64,000 nucleotides of DNA from Trichopria drosophilae (GCA_030407085.1 CM059586.1:28197501-28261500); one strand, 5' to 3'; shown: positions 46,410-59,690, numbered from the stretch's first letter. Notes: generated by a model from the sequence alone, not told the origin. Numbers and translations: made by a program.

Positions 46410-48509
46410 ATGTCGAACCTAGTCGCTGCTTTCGTGTGCTTTTTCGTCGCTGCCTCTGTAAGTATACAAAATAACACATTTACTTGACATTTTTAAAAAT
46501 CGAAGACATTTTTCTTATTGAATTTGTCTCATAATACTTACACATTTTGTGCAATTGTAGGTATATGCGCGGCCAACCACTCCTCATGGGAAAAATTCGT
46601 TTTTAAGCACGATTGATCATAAAGCTGGCGTTGAAGCAAAGCTTAACGCTAGAATCACTTCGATTGAAGAACTAAGGGAATTGTTCAGTTGGTTGAAAAG
46701 TCCTTATGTCATCGACGAAATCTACAACATAATGAGAAGTGAAATGGAAAAGGTAAGAAAAGATATTTAATAATTTTTGAAATTATCAAAATTTGTGTAC
46801 TTGATTTCGGTTTGACAGCACGGAAAATAATTTCAAAAATGTCCATAAGCTGTTAGTTGAATCGTCATAACATTTATGAACATTGAAAAATGTGTCTAAT
46901 TATTATAGAAGAAAAAATAGTAATTTCTATAACTTAAAATTATTTGGTGTTTATCTGATTTTAATTATTTTTCTTCCATTTTTTACAGACTGAAGAAAAA
47001 ATGCGTAAATCTCTGGAAGGAAGAAAACTAAGCGATAACTGTTTCGAAGATCTTCGTGGACATATCAACGAACGTTTACAACTTACAAGAGCTGCAAGTG
47101 TCAATCTTATGCATTTCAATAATAATGCAACACTGTACACTCAAACATTGGAAAGTCTTAAAGAAAAGTTGCAATTGTGTCCAGAACCACAAAGAGGCGT
47201 TTACCTCATCAATGACGAGCACATAAAGTGTACCAAAAATGTAAGTTCTTTTTATAGTTATATAATTTGCAGTGTTTTTCCTAAAATAGTCAAGAAATAA
47301 TAATTTAGTTATTTCTGTTTTCAACAATCTTAGATGAAAAAAAAGATTTCAATTTGAGAAATTTACTTTTATATTAATTTTTAATGGCATAACAATTATA
47401 ACTACTTTATTTTTTTTATGCATATTTTTAATGTTGACGTTTTATCAGCTGAATTATTTCACGATATTAATGTTATCTACAAATAAAGAATTTTGACATA
47501 TTTAATAAAAAACAACATTTAGATTTTAGATTTTAAATAACAAATTTGACTTTGACTTTAAAATTTAATGAAAAGTTAAAATGCATTTTTTTCCGTGTCT
47601 GTATTTTTCATGCATCAATTTTCAAGCCATAAATTTGTAAGTCAAATTATTATAAAAAAAGATAATTTATTACATACTCAATTGGCGGGAATCATCTTAA
47701 CTCAATTGCTGCTTTAATCTGGTCGCAGTTAATTTCAGTCTTAAATTGGAATCTTGACGATCACTTTATCTGATCTTATTTTATCTAAATCTGATCTCAA
47801 CTTCTCTTTTAAATCTTCTCAGATATTCATAATTTAATTAAAATCTCTAATCTTTTATTTGCGAATTTAAAATGTTGTATCATACCGGTTATTAATTTTA
47901 TGTTATAATTTTAATATTATTTACGAACAATATTTATGGTTATTTTTAAACCTTTTTTTTTAACAAGCATATCCAAATATCTGCGCGTGTTAAATAAACT
48001 AACTTCATATAAATTGAATAAAGATTAAAATATTTGTATTATACGAAAATCTTGTTATAGTTTCTAATGCGCTTAATGCAACACAACTTATTCTCACATT
48101 GTTTTTATGTTAATTTTTTATAGAAATATGTACTCAAATTGCTTTAGATTTCATAAAAAATGCATCTTAACTATTTATCACACATAATTTATTGATAAAC
48201 TGATCTTTATATAAATTATTTATTTTTCAGGTTACGTACGAATTCGCAGAGTTTGTTATGGGACCTGTTGGCATGAACTATGAAAACAGTAAACGTAACT
48301 TTTTGTCGTCAATGCTGGAAGTTTTACACGAGTCTATTCATTACTTACGAGATTCGTCACAATTCATGAATAAACTCCAAGAAGAAGTTAAAAAGCGCAT
48401 CCAGACTTGCGTCCAAGTAACCCAGGAAGTTTATCTTGATCAAGATCGGTTGCACTATACTTTTCAAAGTGACTCAGATATGAACATTGACAACTTTCAT
48501 AAATTTTAA
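46410..48509 (+). CDS. Secreted cysteine-containing protein, paralog 4 (4 exons)
   Basis: Exons 46410-46457, 46561-46752, 46989-47240 and 48231-48509, phase 0, give 256 residues. The signal peptide MSNLVAAFVCFFVAASVYA is cleaved probably after residue 19. Exon layout and helical, charged character match paralogs 1-3, but the protein is the most diverged. It has cysteines at 98, 144, 161 and 224. It lacks the second family cysteine (expected near 119) and the CxxP cysteine in exon 4. Exon 3 is about 11 residues shorter between the first and third cysteines, and the C-terminal tail is longer and acidic. All splice sites are good (GTAAGT, GTAAGA, GTAAGT). Function unknown. It lies 11 kb beyond paralog 3, separated by the pseudogenes and LINE. 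Confidence 0.83.
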
Positions 48510-51409
48510 TCGGTGTTTTGTAAATCGGTGATTTATATTCGTATTTATTCATAACGATTTCAAAAGAATTTTGAATAGAGTATTATGGACTAATAATAAG
48601 TAAGCCTCTGTATATAAAGACTAAACGTTTTTAAAAAATTGTAATAATATTTGTAAATATATTCTAATGTATAAATAGTATTTTAGATTTAATTATTTGT
48701 GTATTCAATTTATTACCTTTACAGTTTATTTTATAACCTAGAATTTATTCGTGAACAAAAGTACTAATGGTGATTGAAAATGGTAAAAATATTTAAATAC
48801 AAATAGTATTTTTCAGGACTTGATCAAACCACGATAAAAAACATTAAACTATTATAATTAACTGCAATGACAATAACTCGAAATTTTTACAATACTGAAA
48901 GGAAAAACTAGTAATTTTTACGAGATGTTATGATAATTTTTCACGTTAATGAAAGTATATCTTTAAGTTATCAAAACACGAATTAGCACCAGATGAACAA
49001 TTTAATTACATATCTTTATGTTGGTAATTTTTTTTTTAAATAAGTAATGAAAATAAGAATTGGAGGTACAGAAATTACAACAGATATTATTAAGTTTTAT
49101 ACTGCATTTTTTAATAATTTATTATATAATTCCTAACCAGTTTTTGGTCAATTTTTATTTATTCCATTTTATTGAGAATTTCTACACTGAAACACTATTT
49201 CCTTACAAATAAATTTATCATTTCCCGTATACACTCTGATTAATTTGTTAATTAGAAATGTGACTAAACATTCGAATATTAAAAAATATTATTTTTCGGC
49301 AACACTTAGAGAAATTTTGTTAACAGTTAACACACTAAATTTAAAAGTAATGTTCAATTAACTTTACACTAAAAATTATACGTTAACTGTTTGGTTAAGA
49401 ATACAGTCAAATGTGTTAGATAATTGTACTTAAAAAACAAGGTTCATAACCAGAGTTTATATCCCAATTATGCATTTGTTTTACGTCGAAATCAACTCAT
49501 TTTTTAAAAACAAATATGAATTTGTTATTTACTTGAAGTTTACAAAAATTTCTAACAACACAAACGTTAAATATTGGCAAGTTTTAACGGGAGAAGAAAA
49601 GGGACTTTAAAACTTGTCAAGTACACGGATTACTTTTAAGTGATCGATGAAACAGCGCTAAAAGAAAAGAGATTTAGTTAAAGTATCCATAATTTAAACA
49701 CCATTCATTTTCCTTTTTTTTGAAAAATACTCTTCCATTATATTACTTCACTCTGACCCGAAACATTCCAATGTTCGAGAAAAGAAAACCGATCTTCATT
49801 AGTAGCTGTCAACTAGGCTTACCGAGCTTAAGGACCCATGAAATACACGGAAGCATCTTACTGTCAGAATTATTTACTCCGGTTAAAAGTTTGTTTACTT
49901 AAAAATATGATTGGTTCTCAGGTAAATTCGGGTGGGCTGTGAAAGCCGCTGAACGTTTACACTCTCACATTTTATGACCTACGATCTTTTACGCATTACG
50001 TTCACAAGTTCACGTAGATTTGGAAGATCGGTACTGAAATCGTTAAGATTAGATCGGTAAAGAAATAATAGTGATCGGATGCTTTTTACTTGTGCCAAAG
50101 ATAAGTTCTTGAAGATTAAGAAAGTGAGGTGTGAAAATATATTATGATTTATTCCAAACGTGTTGAAGTGATTCGATATCGTACTTAAGCTGTGTACTGT
50201 GTTTAGTATCATCTGAATTAATCCATGACTTTTTTAAAGTAATCTCATTGCCTTCAAACTAAACTTTATGATCTGAATATCTATTTGGTTTTGTCAGTAT
50301 TAACTGCAATGACATCTTTCGAAATTATTTTTTAAGTTCTACACATTCTCAATTTATAACACTCGTTAAAAAACGATGTGAAACAAAAAGTTAAATAAAC
50401 AATCACTATAATTTGAACTAAAATGTATCGTTTGGTAAGTTGACTGGAATCTTTGCTTTTGCACTTCAAGAATATGTCGATAAATTGCCAATTCCGGTAA
50501 AATAGCTATTTTAAAATAAAAATGAATATAAATCCTCATATTTAAAATATGAAAATAACTTTTAAGTGCAAATATGTTCGATTTATACATTTAAATATTT
50601 CATACAAATAAGCGAGAAACGTGATGCTGAATCCAAAAATAATTATGAATACTTATGATTAGTAAAAAACGATTATTTTTATATATATTATTTTCTATTT
50701 TAAAATAATTTGTTTATTTTTATTGTTTCCCGTTTTGCAAATGTTTGAAGTTAGCTGACATTAGATTAGGCCTTTTAATTTATTTCATTATGTCAAATCG
50801 GTTCAGTATTTCATAAATGTATATAATTTCTAAATTAAACTAAACAATTAAGATTATATGCTCCATATTTTATACTATAACTATAACTATTATTTTGTAT
50901 TATTCAAGAGGTTTTGTAGTAGTAATTAAATAACGCAACAGTTATTACAATTATTCAATTGCAGTACAGAATTGTATCAATAATCACATTTCAATTCTTT
51001 AAGACCATTATTTAAAATAATTAATTGATTATATTTTGACTCTTATTAGTAAGGAAAATAGTTGTGTCGATGATTTAAAAAACTATAAAATTGGAGACCA
51101 CTGAAAATAGATGCGATAAATATTTTATTTATTGATTCAACATTATAACCATGTTAAAATTGCATATAGTGGCCATGTTATTGAAATTTCAATATTAATT
51201 AGTATTCACAAAATTCTATTTCATATCATATAGCGTATGGTATTTTCTACTATAATAAGGCATAAAACATGTTTATTACTACATATGTATATTGTCATAA
51301 ATAAAAAAAGTCTAAGAAATCGCGTTGTTTGACACTAAATGTTATTGTGACTAATTGTAAGCTACACGATAAACAAATTTGAAAAAATCTATATGAAATA
51401 ATTCTGGTC
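48510..51409. other. AT-rich intergenic, no gene seen
   Basis: It begins with the 3' untranslated region of gene 4. No canonical AATAAA was seen close to the stop. Short open frames at 49720-49902, 49979-50212 and 50366-50590 have no recognisable features. Confidence 0.5.
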
Positions 51410-51800
51410 GTTAATACCGAATCCGAATATGGCGGTCAAAAAATTGAAAATTGATCAGATTTGCTTGCAACTTGTTACTCGGAGATTTTCGGCGTCGCTA
51501 GTTACGACTTCGACCTGAGATTTTGTTAATTAAAAATGGCGGATTCAATATGGCTTATAGTAAAATAAAAAATTGATTGGATTTATTTGAAATTTGTTAC
51601 TCGGAAATTTTGGGAGTACCTGATTAATATTATGATATTGAATTTTCGAAATTCAAAATGTCAATTTTCAACCTTTTGCCCGCTATATTGTGTCCGACAT
51701 TTCGATTTTTCAAAAACGGCGGCCGGCTTCGTAATCAGCGACTCATAAAAACCACGGTTAACAAGTTGCAAGAAAATCCTGAAGCTTTTTTACACGTAAC
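51410..51800. repeat. Palindromic repeat array 3
   Basis: Two to three forward units (TTGTTACTCGGAGATTTTCGG, AAAATGGCGGATTC) are followed by an inverted unit (CTTCGTAATCAGCGACTC, ACAAGTTGCAAG). This is the same family as at 16740-17627 and 27094-27974. No TTAACCC termini were found, so it is a worn copy. Confidence 0.6.
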
Positions 51801-51920
51801 GAAACTACTTGCAATTTTCAGAGCATTTTTAGACATTCAATAGTTTAAACAATGAATATACAACAGTAGAACACTTTGTTAATTTTTTCTACATATTGCA
51901 AATAGTTTCTTGATGTATAT

Positions 51921-52249
51921 GAGAAAGCTTCAGAAGAAAATTAGGATTGAAACGCACAGTCCGAGTCCTCTGGAGGACAATATTGTACCTTAATTGTTTA
52001 AATATTTTGTAAAGAGTTTGTGCATTTTTCTACGATTTGAAAATTCTTTCTGAATCTGTATGGATGCTGCAGAAAAAAAATTAGGTGATGCAGTTTTGTT
52101 GATTCACAAGCAATTTTCAAATCGAAAAAAACATTAACCGTATATCCATATTGTCCATAAAATATTTAGACAATTAAAATACAAAACTTTCCTCCAGAGG
52201 ACTCAGATTGTTCGTTTTAATCACAATTTTCTTCTGAGATTTAAAGCTC
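51921..52249. mobile_element. Fold-back MITE of about 330 bp
   Basis: The left arm (51921 to about 52050) and right arm (about 52110-52249) are inverted copies, both containing CAGAAGAAAATT, GAGTCCTCTGGAGGA and CGATTTGAAAATT in mirrored order. Similarity is about three quarters by eye. No coding capacity. Confidence 0.7.
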
Positions 52250-53829
52250 ACTTTGCGTAGAGGGAAAATTCACCCCTGAGGAATGAGAATTCACGCCTAT
52301 ACTAAAGTGATTTTCAAACCATAAACTTATTATCAATACGAGATAAAGATAAAGATTTTTCCACCGATAATGCCAAACACAGCCCATTTTCATGCCACCA
52401 CTGACAAATAAGTGTGAAAATCCGAGATTCTTATCCTGATATTATCCTACTTTAATCTAATTTTGTAATGTTATTATCCGGTTTTATTTGTTGTGCTTTA
52501 TTTTGTTGCTTTGCTATATAGAACCGAATTTTAATTTTGAATTAATTCAAGTATTTCATTCGTAAAATATAGTAGAATGCACGAGTAACTGTCCTCCCTA
52601 ATATTTTTTTTAACCGGAAAATTATCTTTCCATTAGAGAATATACTCTCTAAATTTGTTGAGCGCTAATTCACTCTTTATGGAGTAAACATTTAGCAGCT
52701 CTAATAAACGAGCCTCTCTTACTCTTATGCATGGAATACTCTTGTTGCTTCGAATGAAATTCGAAAAAATTAAGTGAAACTCATTCGGCAGAGAATGAAA
52801 CATTACTTTTAAAGATTACATTCTTCTTTCCAGCAAAATTAGAATGTACAAATCAGTTGCAATACGTAAAAATACTAAAAATAGTTCATGTGTCTCGTAA
52901 AAATTCCTAAGATAACGAGAAAAGATGTCATGTTTACTATTTTTATAGTGAATTATTCGACCAACTTGGTTATTTAAACATTAAATGATGATTGGTGTAC
53001 TAATAATTGATTAGTTACCCTTAGAAACTATACTTCATTTCAGTAACTACTTTTAAAACTTTTTTCCCTTTAAATCACCAGTTTCCTTTAAAAAATGAAA
53101 TAACGATAGAAGAAAGTAGTTGTATATTTCTTCGTGTAAATAGTTATTTACACCTTAGAAACCTCGATCAAAACTTTTATGTGCCCATCTTACATAAAAA
53201 CCCATTCGAGCGATATGTGAAAATATCCTACTGTCGGTACGATTTTCAAGGTCCTTGCAGAGCCGTCGTTCTCTTCGTTAATTTGAGACATAAATTTAAA
53301 ACAAAACAAAAAATAAATAATAAAACTAAATATCGTTACCCTGAAAATTTTACTTCGGTACTCTTACGCCGAGGTACATATTTTACCGTCATATTTTTAC
53401 CTGTTCTGAAATGACTGTATTGTCAGAATTTAATGAGGGGCGTTCCATTGTTGCATGTAGCCTGTCAAAGGGCCTATATATTTCACCCTCGGTATATATT
53501 AACGGAAACATAAATGAAGAAATTGCATGAAAAATTATCTTTCGGTAATTTTCAAGTCAAAAGAATGTTGAGCTTTTTCAAGTATTTAGAGATCTTACAA
53601 ATCCGCCTTACGTTGGGATTATAACAGGATTTTGCAAAATTTTTCAGCATTGACCCTGTAGCAGTATTGAATGGAATTCAGTCCCATTCATAAATCTACT
53701 AGTAATTAAGATGAGAATAATGGTTGGATTTTAAAATATAAATATTGCTGAATTCTTTGTTTAGCAGTAAGTTTGGAAAACTATTTGAATTATTAAAAAT
53801 AATTTAGAATCTATAAGGATATAAAAAAG
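52250..53829. other. Noncoding, no feature seen
   Basis: AT-rich. A 77-codon frame at 53181-53414 has no domain I recognise. Confidence 0.45.
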
Positions 53830-54141
53830 TAATTTAAGTCGTTTGAACTGCGCATGTCAACAATGCGTCGAAAAATTCTTAGAAAATTGAATAACTGCGC
53901 AAGTTTATGTTTATTTATCGCTGTTTCGGTGAAACTGTGGGCTTGTAAATATACTACATATCACATAATGATCCCGACATTAACATTTAAGATTCTTATA
54001 TTAACTCTTAATATATAACAAATTTCACCGAATCTAAGATTACGATAACTTTAGGACAAAATACTTTGCCTCAAGATCAAAATCTAAATTTACTATGAAG
54101 CTATTATATTAACTGTTAACAAATATTTCTCTTAATGCACA
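53830..54141 (-). repeat. Three-copy dispersed repeat, copy 1 (inverted)
   Basis: Inverted relative of 59345-59690 and 62829-63175. Shared landmarks are GCAGTTCAAACGAC, AATTTTTCGACGCATTGTTGACA, TGTTAATAGTTAATATAAG, TAAATTTGTT and AATAGCTTCATAGTAAA. It is noncoding. Confidence 0.7.
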
Positions 54142-54989
54142 ATTTGTCAGATTTTAGTGTCTTTTAATGTTTGTTAGGCATTATAATTATATATGAATTA
54201 AGGAGCGAAGGTGACAAAGTGGCTAATTTGACAATCTGTTGTGCGCGAATATAGATAGTTAACATTACTAGGAAATGTGATATTCCTGAAGTAAGATTTA
54301 AAAGAGAACTACTCAAAGTTTCGCCATACCTTTTTTCAAAATTTGACTTTTTAGGAATTAGGCTACCGTAACATTGTAACCGTATATTATATCTCACTAT
54401 ACCGATGTTATGTTATTCTTTAAACAATAACGAGAAATTTAAGCGATGGTAGAAATGTGTGCCACTTGTGTTAGTAATGACAAAAAATTTGCAAAAGAAA
54501 TATTAAAAATTATGGGAGTAGATTGATTTTTTAACTGTATTTTTCACTTTTAAGCTATATTAAATATTTTTAAATGTTGAATTATTATCTATAATAATAT
54601 TTGTATATAATGTTTATATTTAAATGGAAAAATCCCCTTTCTATATGTTGGGCGTAATTTTTTTTCCGGGCGTAAAATGTGATTTTACCCTTCACAGCAT
54701 GAAATCCTTTGTGGCCACAAGCAAGGCGTTATTATCGAGTGTGACTACCCCTGTTCACTCCTGATTTCTTCTTCGACTTATAACAAATTATGAGTTTTTA
54801 CTTAAAACTTGATTTTAGAATTTGAGTTATTTAAAATTATTACTTACCCCAAATGTAATATCAGTTCAATCAAATTCAATATATTTCGTTTCAGTTTCAG
54901 TTATGTCATTTAAAAAGTGGTATTCTGGCAATGATTGACGATGTTTAGTCAAATCAAGAGGAGCCGAGAAAGCGACTAAAAAATAAAAA

Positions 54990-55860
54990 AACGGATTATG
55001 GCTATAGCACAAAGTAGAAGGGGAAAATAGTATATTATGTAACAAGAACGCAATTAACGATCTTCGACGAGTGCGAAGTTTGTGGCGTCGATGATCGATA
55101 TTTCGCCCATGGTGCATAAGATATTTTTTAATACGACGGGCGTGGAGCACTTTAATTTGCGCCCGAAGACTTCGCTGCAAGGCGCAAAATCGAATTCTAT
55201 TCCCGGTAAAGCGTGCGACATGACGCATATTCAGCGCTTGTGCCTTCTTTGCACCTGCTTTGCACTTCATCGGCATTATAAAGGCGCAGTTTATTATGTA
55301 CATATGTCACAAAAAATATTTTTTGTCACACCTGCACAAAACTGCCACTTTTCCGTGTAGGTTAAGCGAACGGAAAGTGAGCCATTCCAGCGACAACGCA
55401 ACTGCGCATGCGCACGGGCGTTTTTCAATTTTTACAGCCAGCTGTACTCATTACCGCCCGCTGCTCGTTACCGCCGGGCGCTAAGGTGACATTTTTCTAG
55501 ACAGGTGTGACAAAAAGTATCGTGTGTACCACGGGCGGAAATGCATTACACGCTCGGGCGATGTTTAATCCCTCGCCTATACAGCATGCCTCGGCTTGCC
55601 TTCGGGTCGCCTCGCCTTTGCATACGACTCGAGCTGCAGTATCGCCCGGGCCGTAATGCCTCTCTTTCTGCCCTAGATACACAATATACTATTGTATATC
55701 ACGGGCGAGAATGAAGGCATGCGACAAGGCTGTCGATAGAGCCTTCCTCGTCGGAACTCCCGTCCCTCCCCCTCTTCCTGCACGGCTCCCCTGTCTCCGA
55801 TCCCTTCCTTTGCGCTCTAGATATACAATACACTGCTTTACGCCTAACACGCGGAAAGGG
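54990..55860. other. GC/CpG-rich block with internal repeats and palindromes
   Basis: The region is much richer in CpG than its AT-rich surroundings. ACAAAAAATATTTTTTGT (near 55309-55326) is a perfect palindrome. CAGGTGTGACAAAAA recurs inverted at about 55333 and 55502. CACGGGCG-type words and CTAGATA-ACAATA words are each repeated (about 55673 and 55818). Frames are open on both strands because stop codons are scarce in GC-rich DNA, and none shows a domain. It is probably a worn composite repeat. A regulatory island is the alternative. Confidence 0.45.
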
Positions 55861-56640
55861 ATTTTTTGTTCCATAAAAATATAAATTTTATTGAAAATAT
55901 TATTATAAACCATAATGCAACATTTAACAACATTTATTATAGCGGGAAAGTCTACTTCCACAATTTGCAATATTTTTGCTCGGAAAATAATTTTTGTTCC
56001 TTTTCAACTGTGGGGCTACATTCCAGAAATGAATTGATGCTAGACAAAAATTGGTACGACTGAACCGTGTAAACATTGATGAGTTAAATTTTTGGTAGTG
56101 CCTTCCCTTAATGGAAAAAAATCGGGTTTGTCGCTGATTTGAATGATTAGCGCATGTTCTGTTGACAAATATCGAATGATATATACGTACAGATTGATAT
56201 ATTTTGTGATTGAACTAATTACGTATATATGTACCGATAAGGTCTATTTTGTCCGTGTCGTGCTACGCGCATTAAAAAAAAAAGTTCTAAAGCCTCGAAG
56301 TTTGTACTTAACACAACCCTGGTTTCCCTATTATCAGAACAACTAATTAAAATATATATTAATTTAGCAATAAGCTTGAAAAGAAGTGATAATTATATTT
56401 ACAAGTGAATTGCATTCTTTTTTAGTTTCGAAAATCAAAATAATATAATGATGCCGATGAAGTCCATTCGCTAAAATTTTTGAGTAAGGAAGAACTCAAA
56501 AAGAATAAAAACTTCTTTAAGAGCCCTATATGACGTCATAAATACTACTTAGGGAGAACTCTTAAAATAGATTTGCTGAAACTATAAAACTCATTGCTCA
56601 TTTTCAAGAAATGCACAAAACCTCTCAAATACGAGGTTTT

Positions 56641-57143
56641 AACACAGAACTCTTATATTTACACCAACAGCAATTGCCCTGTGGTCGGTGCGACGCACAG
56701 TCGCTCTTTCAGGTGAAAGGTTCCTGATAGGAATCCATACTTGGAAGGGTGACTATTAAAAATTAATAAAAATGAGCGTTGCGCCTGCTACGGCAAAGAT
56801 AGCAGGCCGATTGCTGAGTGGGAGACACGGCTACTTTACCATCAGAGGGTAACCCCTGCTGATAAAGTAGTTTGTCGACTGTATCTGTCTGGGTTTTCCG
56901 TAGTTTTCCCAGATCCCGTGCGATCTAGAGGGGTTTCAAGACGTTCTACGGGCGCAGTAATGGGGGGACTGGATCTGGGCGGGTGTTGCCATGTATTGTC
57001 TCATGTATTGTCTTGCAAATGTCTTCGATTGTATGTCCGACCTATCCATCCGAGAGCCGCCCCGCGAACAGGCAAAATAAATGTCATTAAAGCGGGGATA
57101 ATTCCTATCCTTTATCCTTTAACCTATAACACAGAACTCTTAT
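56641..57143. mobile_element. 471-bp retroposon with exact 16-bp target duplication
   Basis: AACACAGAACTCTTAT at 56641-56656 is repeated exactly at 57128-57143. The insert between (56657-57127) is GC-richer than its surroundings, has no inverted ends and finishes in a short low-complexity tail (CCTATCCTTTATCCTTT). These are marks of target-primed retrotransposition. The insert has no recognisable reverse transcriptase and no convincing tRNA boxes, so it is either a SINE of unknown head or the 3' end of a truncated LINE. Confidence 0.7.
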
Positions 57144-58929
57144 TTAACAACTTTCACTCTCACTGAAAAATAAATAATTTAATTAAAAATTAATTATCAC
57201 CCATCAGTCGGCATATGCATATAACTATTTTGTAAGTATTCTTATCAAGGAGGTTGTAAAGTGCACCGATAAAGTAGAAACTTTTACTAAAAACCGTAAA
57301 TAAAAAATGACTAAAACGATTTTTAGAAATTCGGGCTCTGTAAGGGCAATTTTAATTACTAAAGACGGTATCATAGAAAATTCCAAAGACATTAATTGAG
57401 AACTGACGAGCATTTTCGGCAATAAATAAAAATCACTTATTTCCGAAAATTCTCGGTCAGTTCTCAATCACAAGTTTTAGTATTTTCAAGGAAACTGTTT
57501 ATAGTGCTTAGAATTGCCTTTACAGAGTCCGAATTTTGAAAATTTTATTCAGGCATCTTTAATTTACGTTTTTTAGTGAAATTTCCTACCTTACCGGCGT
57601 CCACTTTAAAACCCTCTTAAAGTGCTACCTACAGGAAGTGTCAATAAATATACATGGATAAAAAAAAATAATCTTTAATAATATCCGTTTCAGATCTCAA
57701 GCAAGACTTCTTTGATATTAATATTTATAGAAGCCACAAGTAAGATCTTAAGAGCTTGTTTAGTGAGATTGAATACATGTGACAGTACAACTATAGGACG
57801 TCTAATATTCAAAAGGTATTTTTGGAGATATATTTCAGAAAAACTCTTGATGGTCTGTTTCTGATATTACTAGTTAGCAACGTAAGCGATACAGTCATAT
57901 ATAAGCATATACGCAGAGATATTGTCGAACATATTGTTAGCAGATGTTATTTCATACGTGAAGAAAAATTGATATGGTAATATTTTACCGAGCATTAATT
58001 GTAATTCGTTAATACTCCTACCTCTGTAAAAGAACAATGCAGGCTCATGTTTCTGCTAAAGCGTAACCTTAGCGTAATCTCCTCAAAGCCGATTTTATGA
58101 TAATCCTTGTATAATTATCACAAAATATTATGTGCTAATAACCAAATGAAATGGTGCTTTATTTATCCAAGTCTTCCCAACGAGTTTATTTTCGATATGT
58201 ATAAAAACATATATTGTCAAATATTCAATAATATTCAATTTTTATGACACATCATGTATAGAAAAACTTCCATATATACCCCTATCGGTAATCATGCAGG
58301 TAATAATTGTAGGTGAGAGTATTATTGTATTATGTGTTTGAGTGTCATCGATCGAAATATAAAATCCTTTTTACTTTTTTCGTTGTGCACGTTTATAATA
58401 AAATTCAAGTAAATAATTATTTACCAAGAAAGGATAGATGGACGTCGCCTTGTGATGAGCGAAGATGGAATTAAAATCTATAGTTTTTTTCTCTTTCAGT
58501 CGTTTTCTCTTACATTATTTCTCCCGAAGTCATAAACTTGTCTGCAAAAAATGTTGTTTTTTTTTTGGAAATCATTATTAAAATCTCAAGATGTTGAATA
58601 ATGGCAATTAAAATTACGCCTTTTAGGATAATTTTTTCTTATTGAAACAATTAAGGCTGAAATTTTTAGAGATGGCAGGTGGAATACCAATGGAAAATTA
58701 CGGAGCATCGAATCTCAAAAATTTGCCCCGATTTTCAAAAATAGAATAGATAAAAAACGTCATAATTTTATTTTTACCAATATAATGCCATCGTGACACT
58801 TGAACATTTAAAAAATGCAAAGAACTTTGAGTTGTGCAAACAAGTTTCTGATCTCCAAATATTGGAAAAAATTATTAAAATATTAGATTGCAATTTATCT
58901 TTAGGAAATATTCACGTGCCCGTTCAAAC
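57144..58929. other. Noncoding, no gene seen
   Basis: AT-rich DNA. The frames at 57225-57467 (minus) and 58793-58996 (plus) show no signal peptide, splice context or known domain. Confidence 0.45.
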
Positions 58930-59130
58930 AGCCGTGCTAGCGTCTGTTCAGGGCCTGATGAGGCTCCATTCAGGCATGCCTGATCAGGTGGCATAACCAG
59001 CGCCAGTTCAAAACTTCATAAGGCCAGAGTCATGCAAATCTGAGCAAGGGCCCCATTAGCGCCTGCTCCGGGCCTATTAACAAGTACATTTAGACAGGCC
59101 TGATCATGTTGCCGTAGTGGTGCGTTCAAG
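58930..59130 (+). repeat. Degenerate tandem pair of GC-richer units
   Basis: GCTAGCGTCTGTTCAGGGCC near 58936 and TTAGCGCCTGCTCCGGGCC near 59076 begin two similar stretches. Each ends in a GCCTGATCA-containing segment. Period about 135-140 bases. Origin unknown. Confidence 0.45.
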
Positions 59131-59344
59131 TCGGGGAATTTGATCACATTTTATCTCTGAATTAAATGTTATTCCAAGCTTTTACATCCAAAGGCAAGTG
59201 TTTTACTTATTATGATTCAGCAACTCCAGTAACTTTAAGAATCGAATTTTACTTAAATATGTATTAATAATGTTTCAACTGAAAATATTTGAAATTCATA
59301 TCATCAGCATTGAAGACTTCAACTAAAAGTTGAGAGTTTGTGTA

Positions 59345-59690
59345 TGCACTGAGACAAATGTTTGTTTACAGTTAATGTAATAGCTTCATAGTAAAGCTAA
59401 CAGAATTTAGAGTTTGATCTTGAGGTAAGGTACATTATCCTGAAGTTATCTTAATCTGAGATTCGGTTAAATTTGTTATGTTAATAGTTAATATAAGAAT
59501 TTTAAATATTAATGTTGGAATCATTACATGGCATATTTACATGCTTATAGTTTCGCCGAAACGGAAATAAACACACGCGAAGTCATTCGATTTTCCACGA
59601 ATTTTTCGACGCATTGTTGACACGTGCAGTTCAAACGACGGAATTTAATGTAAGATTTATTAACAGTTAACTAACGCTCATTGAATGATT
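59345..59690 (+). repeat. Three-copy dispersed repeat, copy 2
   Basis: Direct relative of 62829-63175 and inverted relative of 53830-54141. Ends carry AAATGTTTGTTTACAGTTAA on the left and a TTAACAGTTAACTAACG stretch on the right, a weak inverted pair that suggests a MITE. Confidence 0.7.

Noticed and set aside
49305..49440. Short stretch resembling the ends of the three-copy repeat
   Set aside because: Only the GTTAACAGTTAAC-type word is shared. This is too short to call in AT-rich DNA.
54866..55303. 145-residue minus-strand frame rich in basic residues
   Set aside because: It crosses from plain AT-rich DNA into the CpG-rich block, with no domain or signal sequence.
58793..58996. Possible exon with two cysteines resembling exon 3 of the secreted family
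   Set aside because: Cysteine spacing does not match, no splice donor fits the frame, and no other family exon is nearby.
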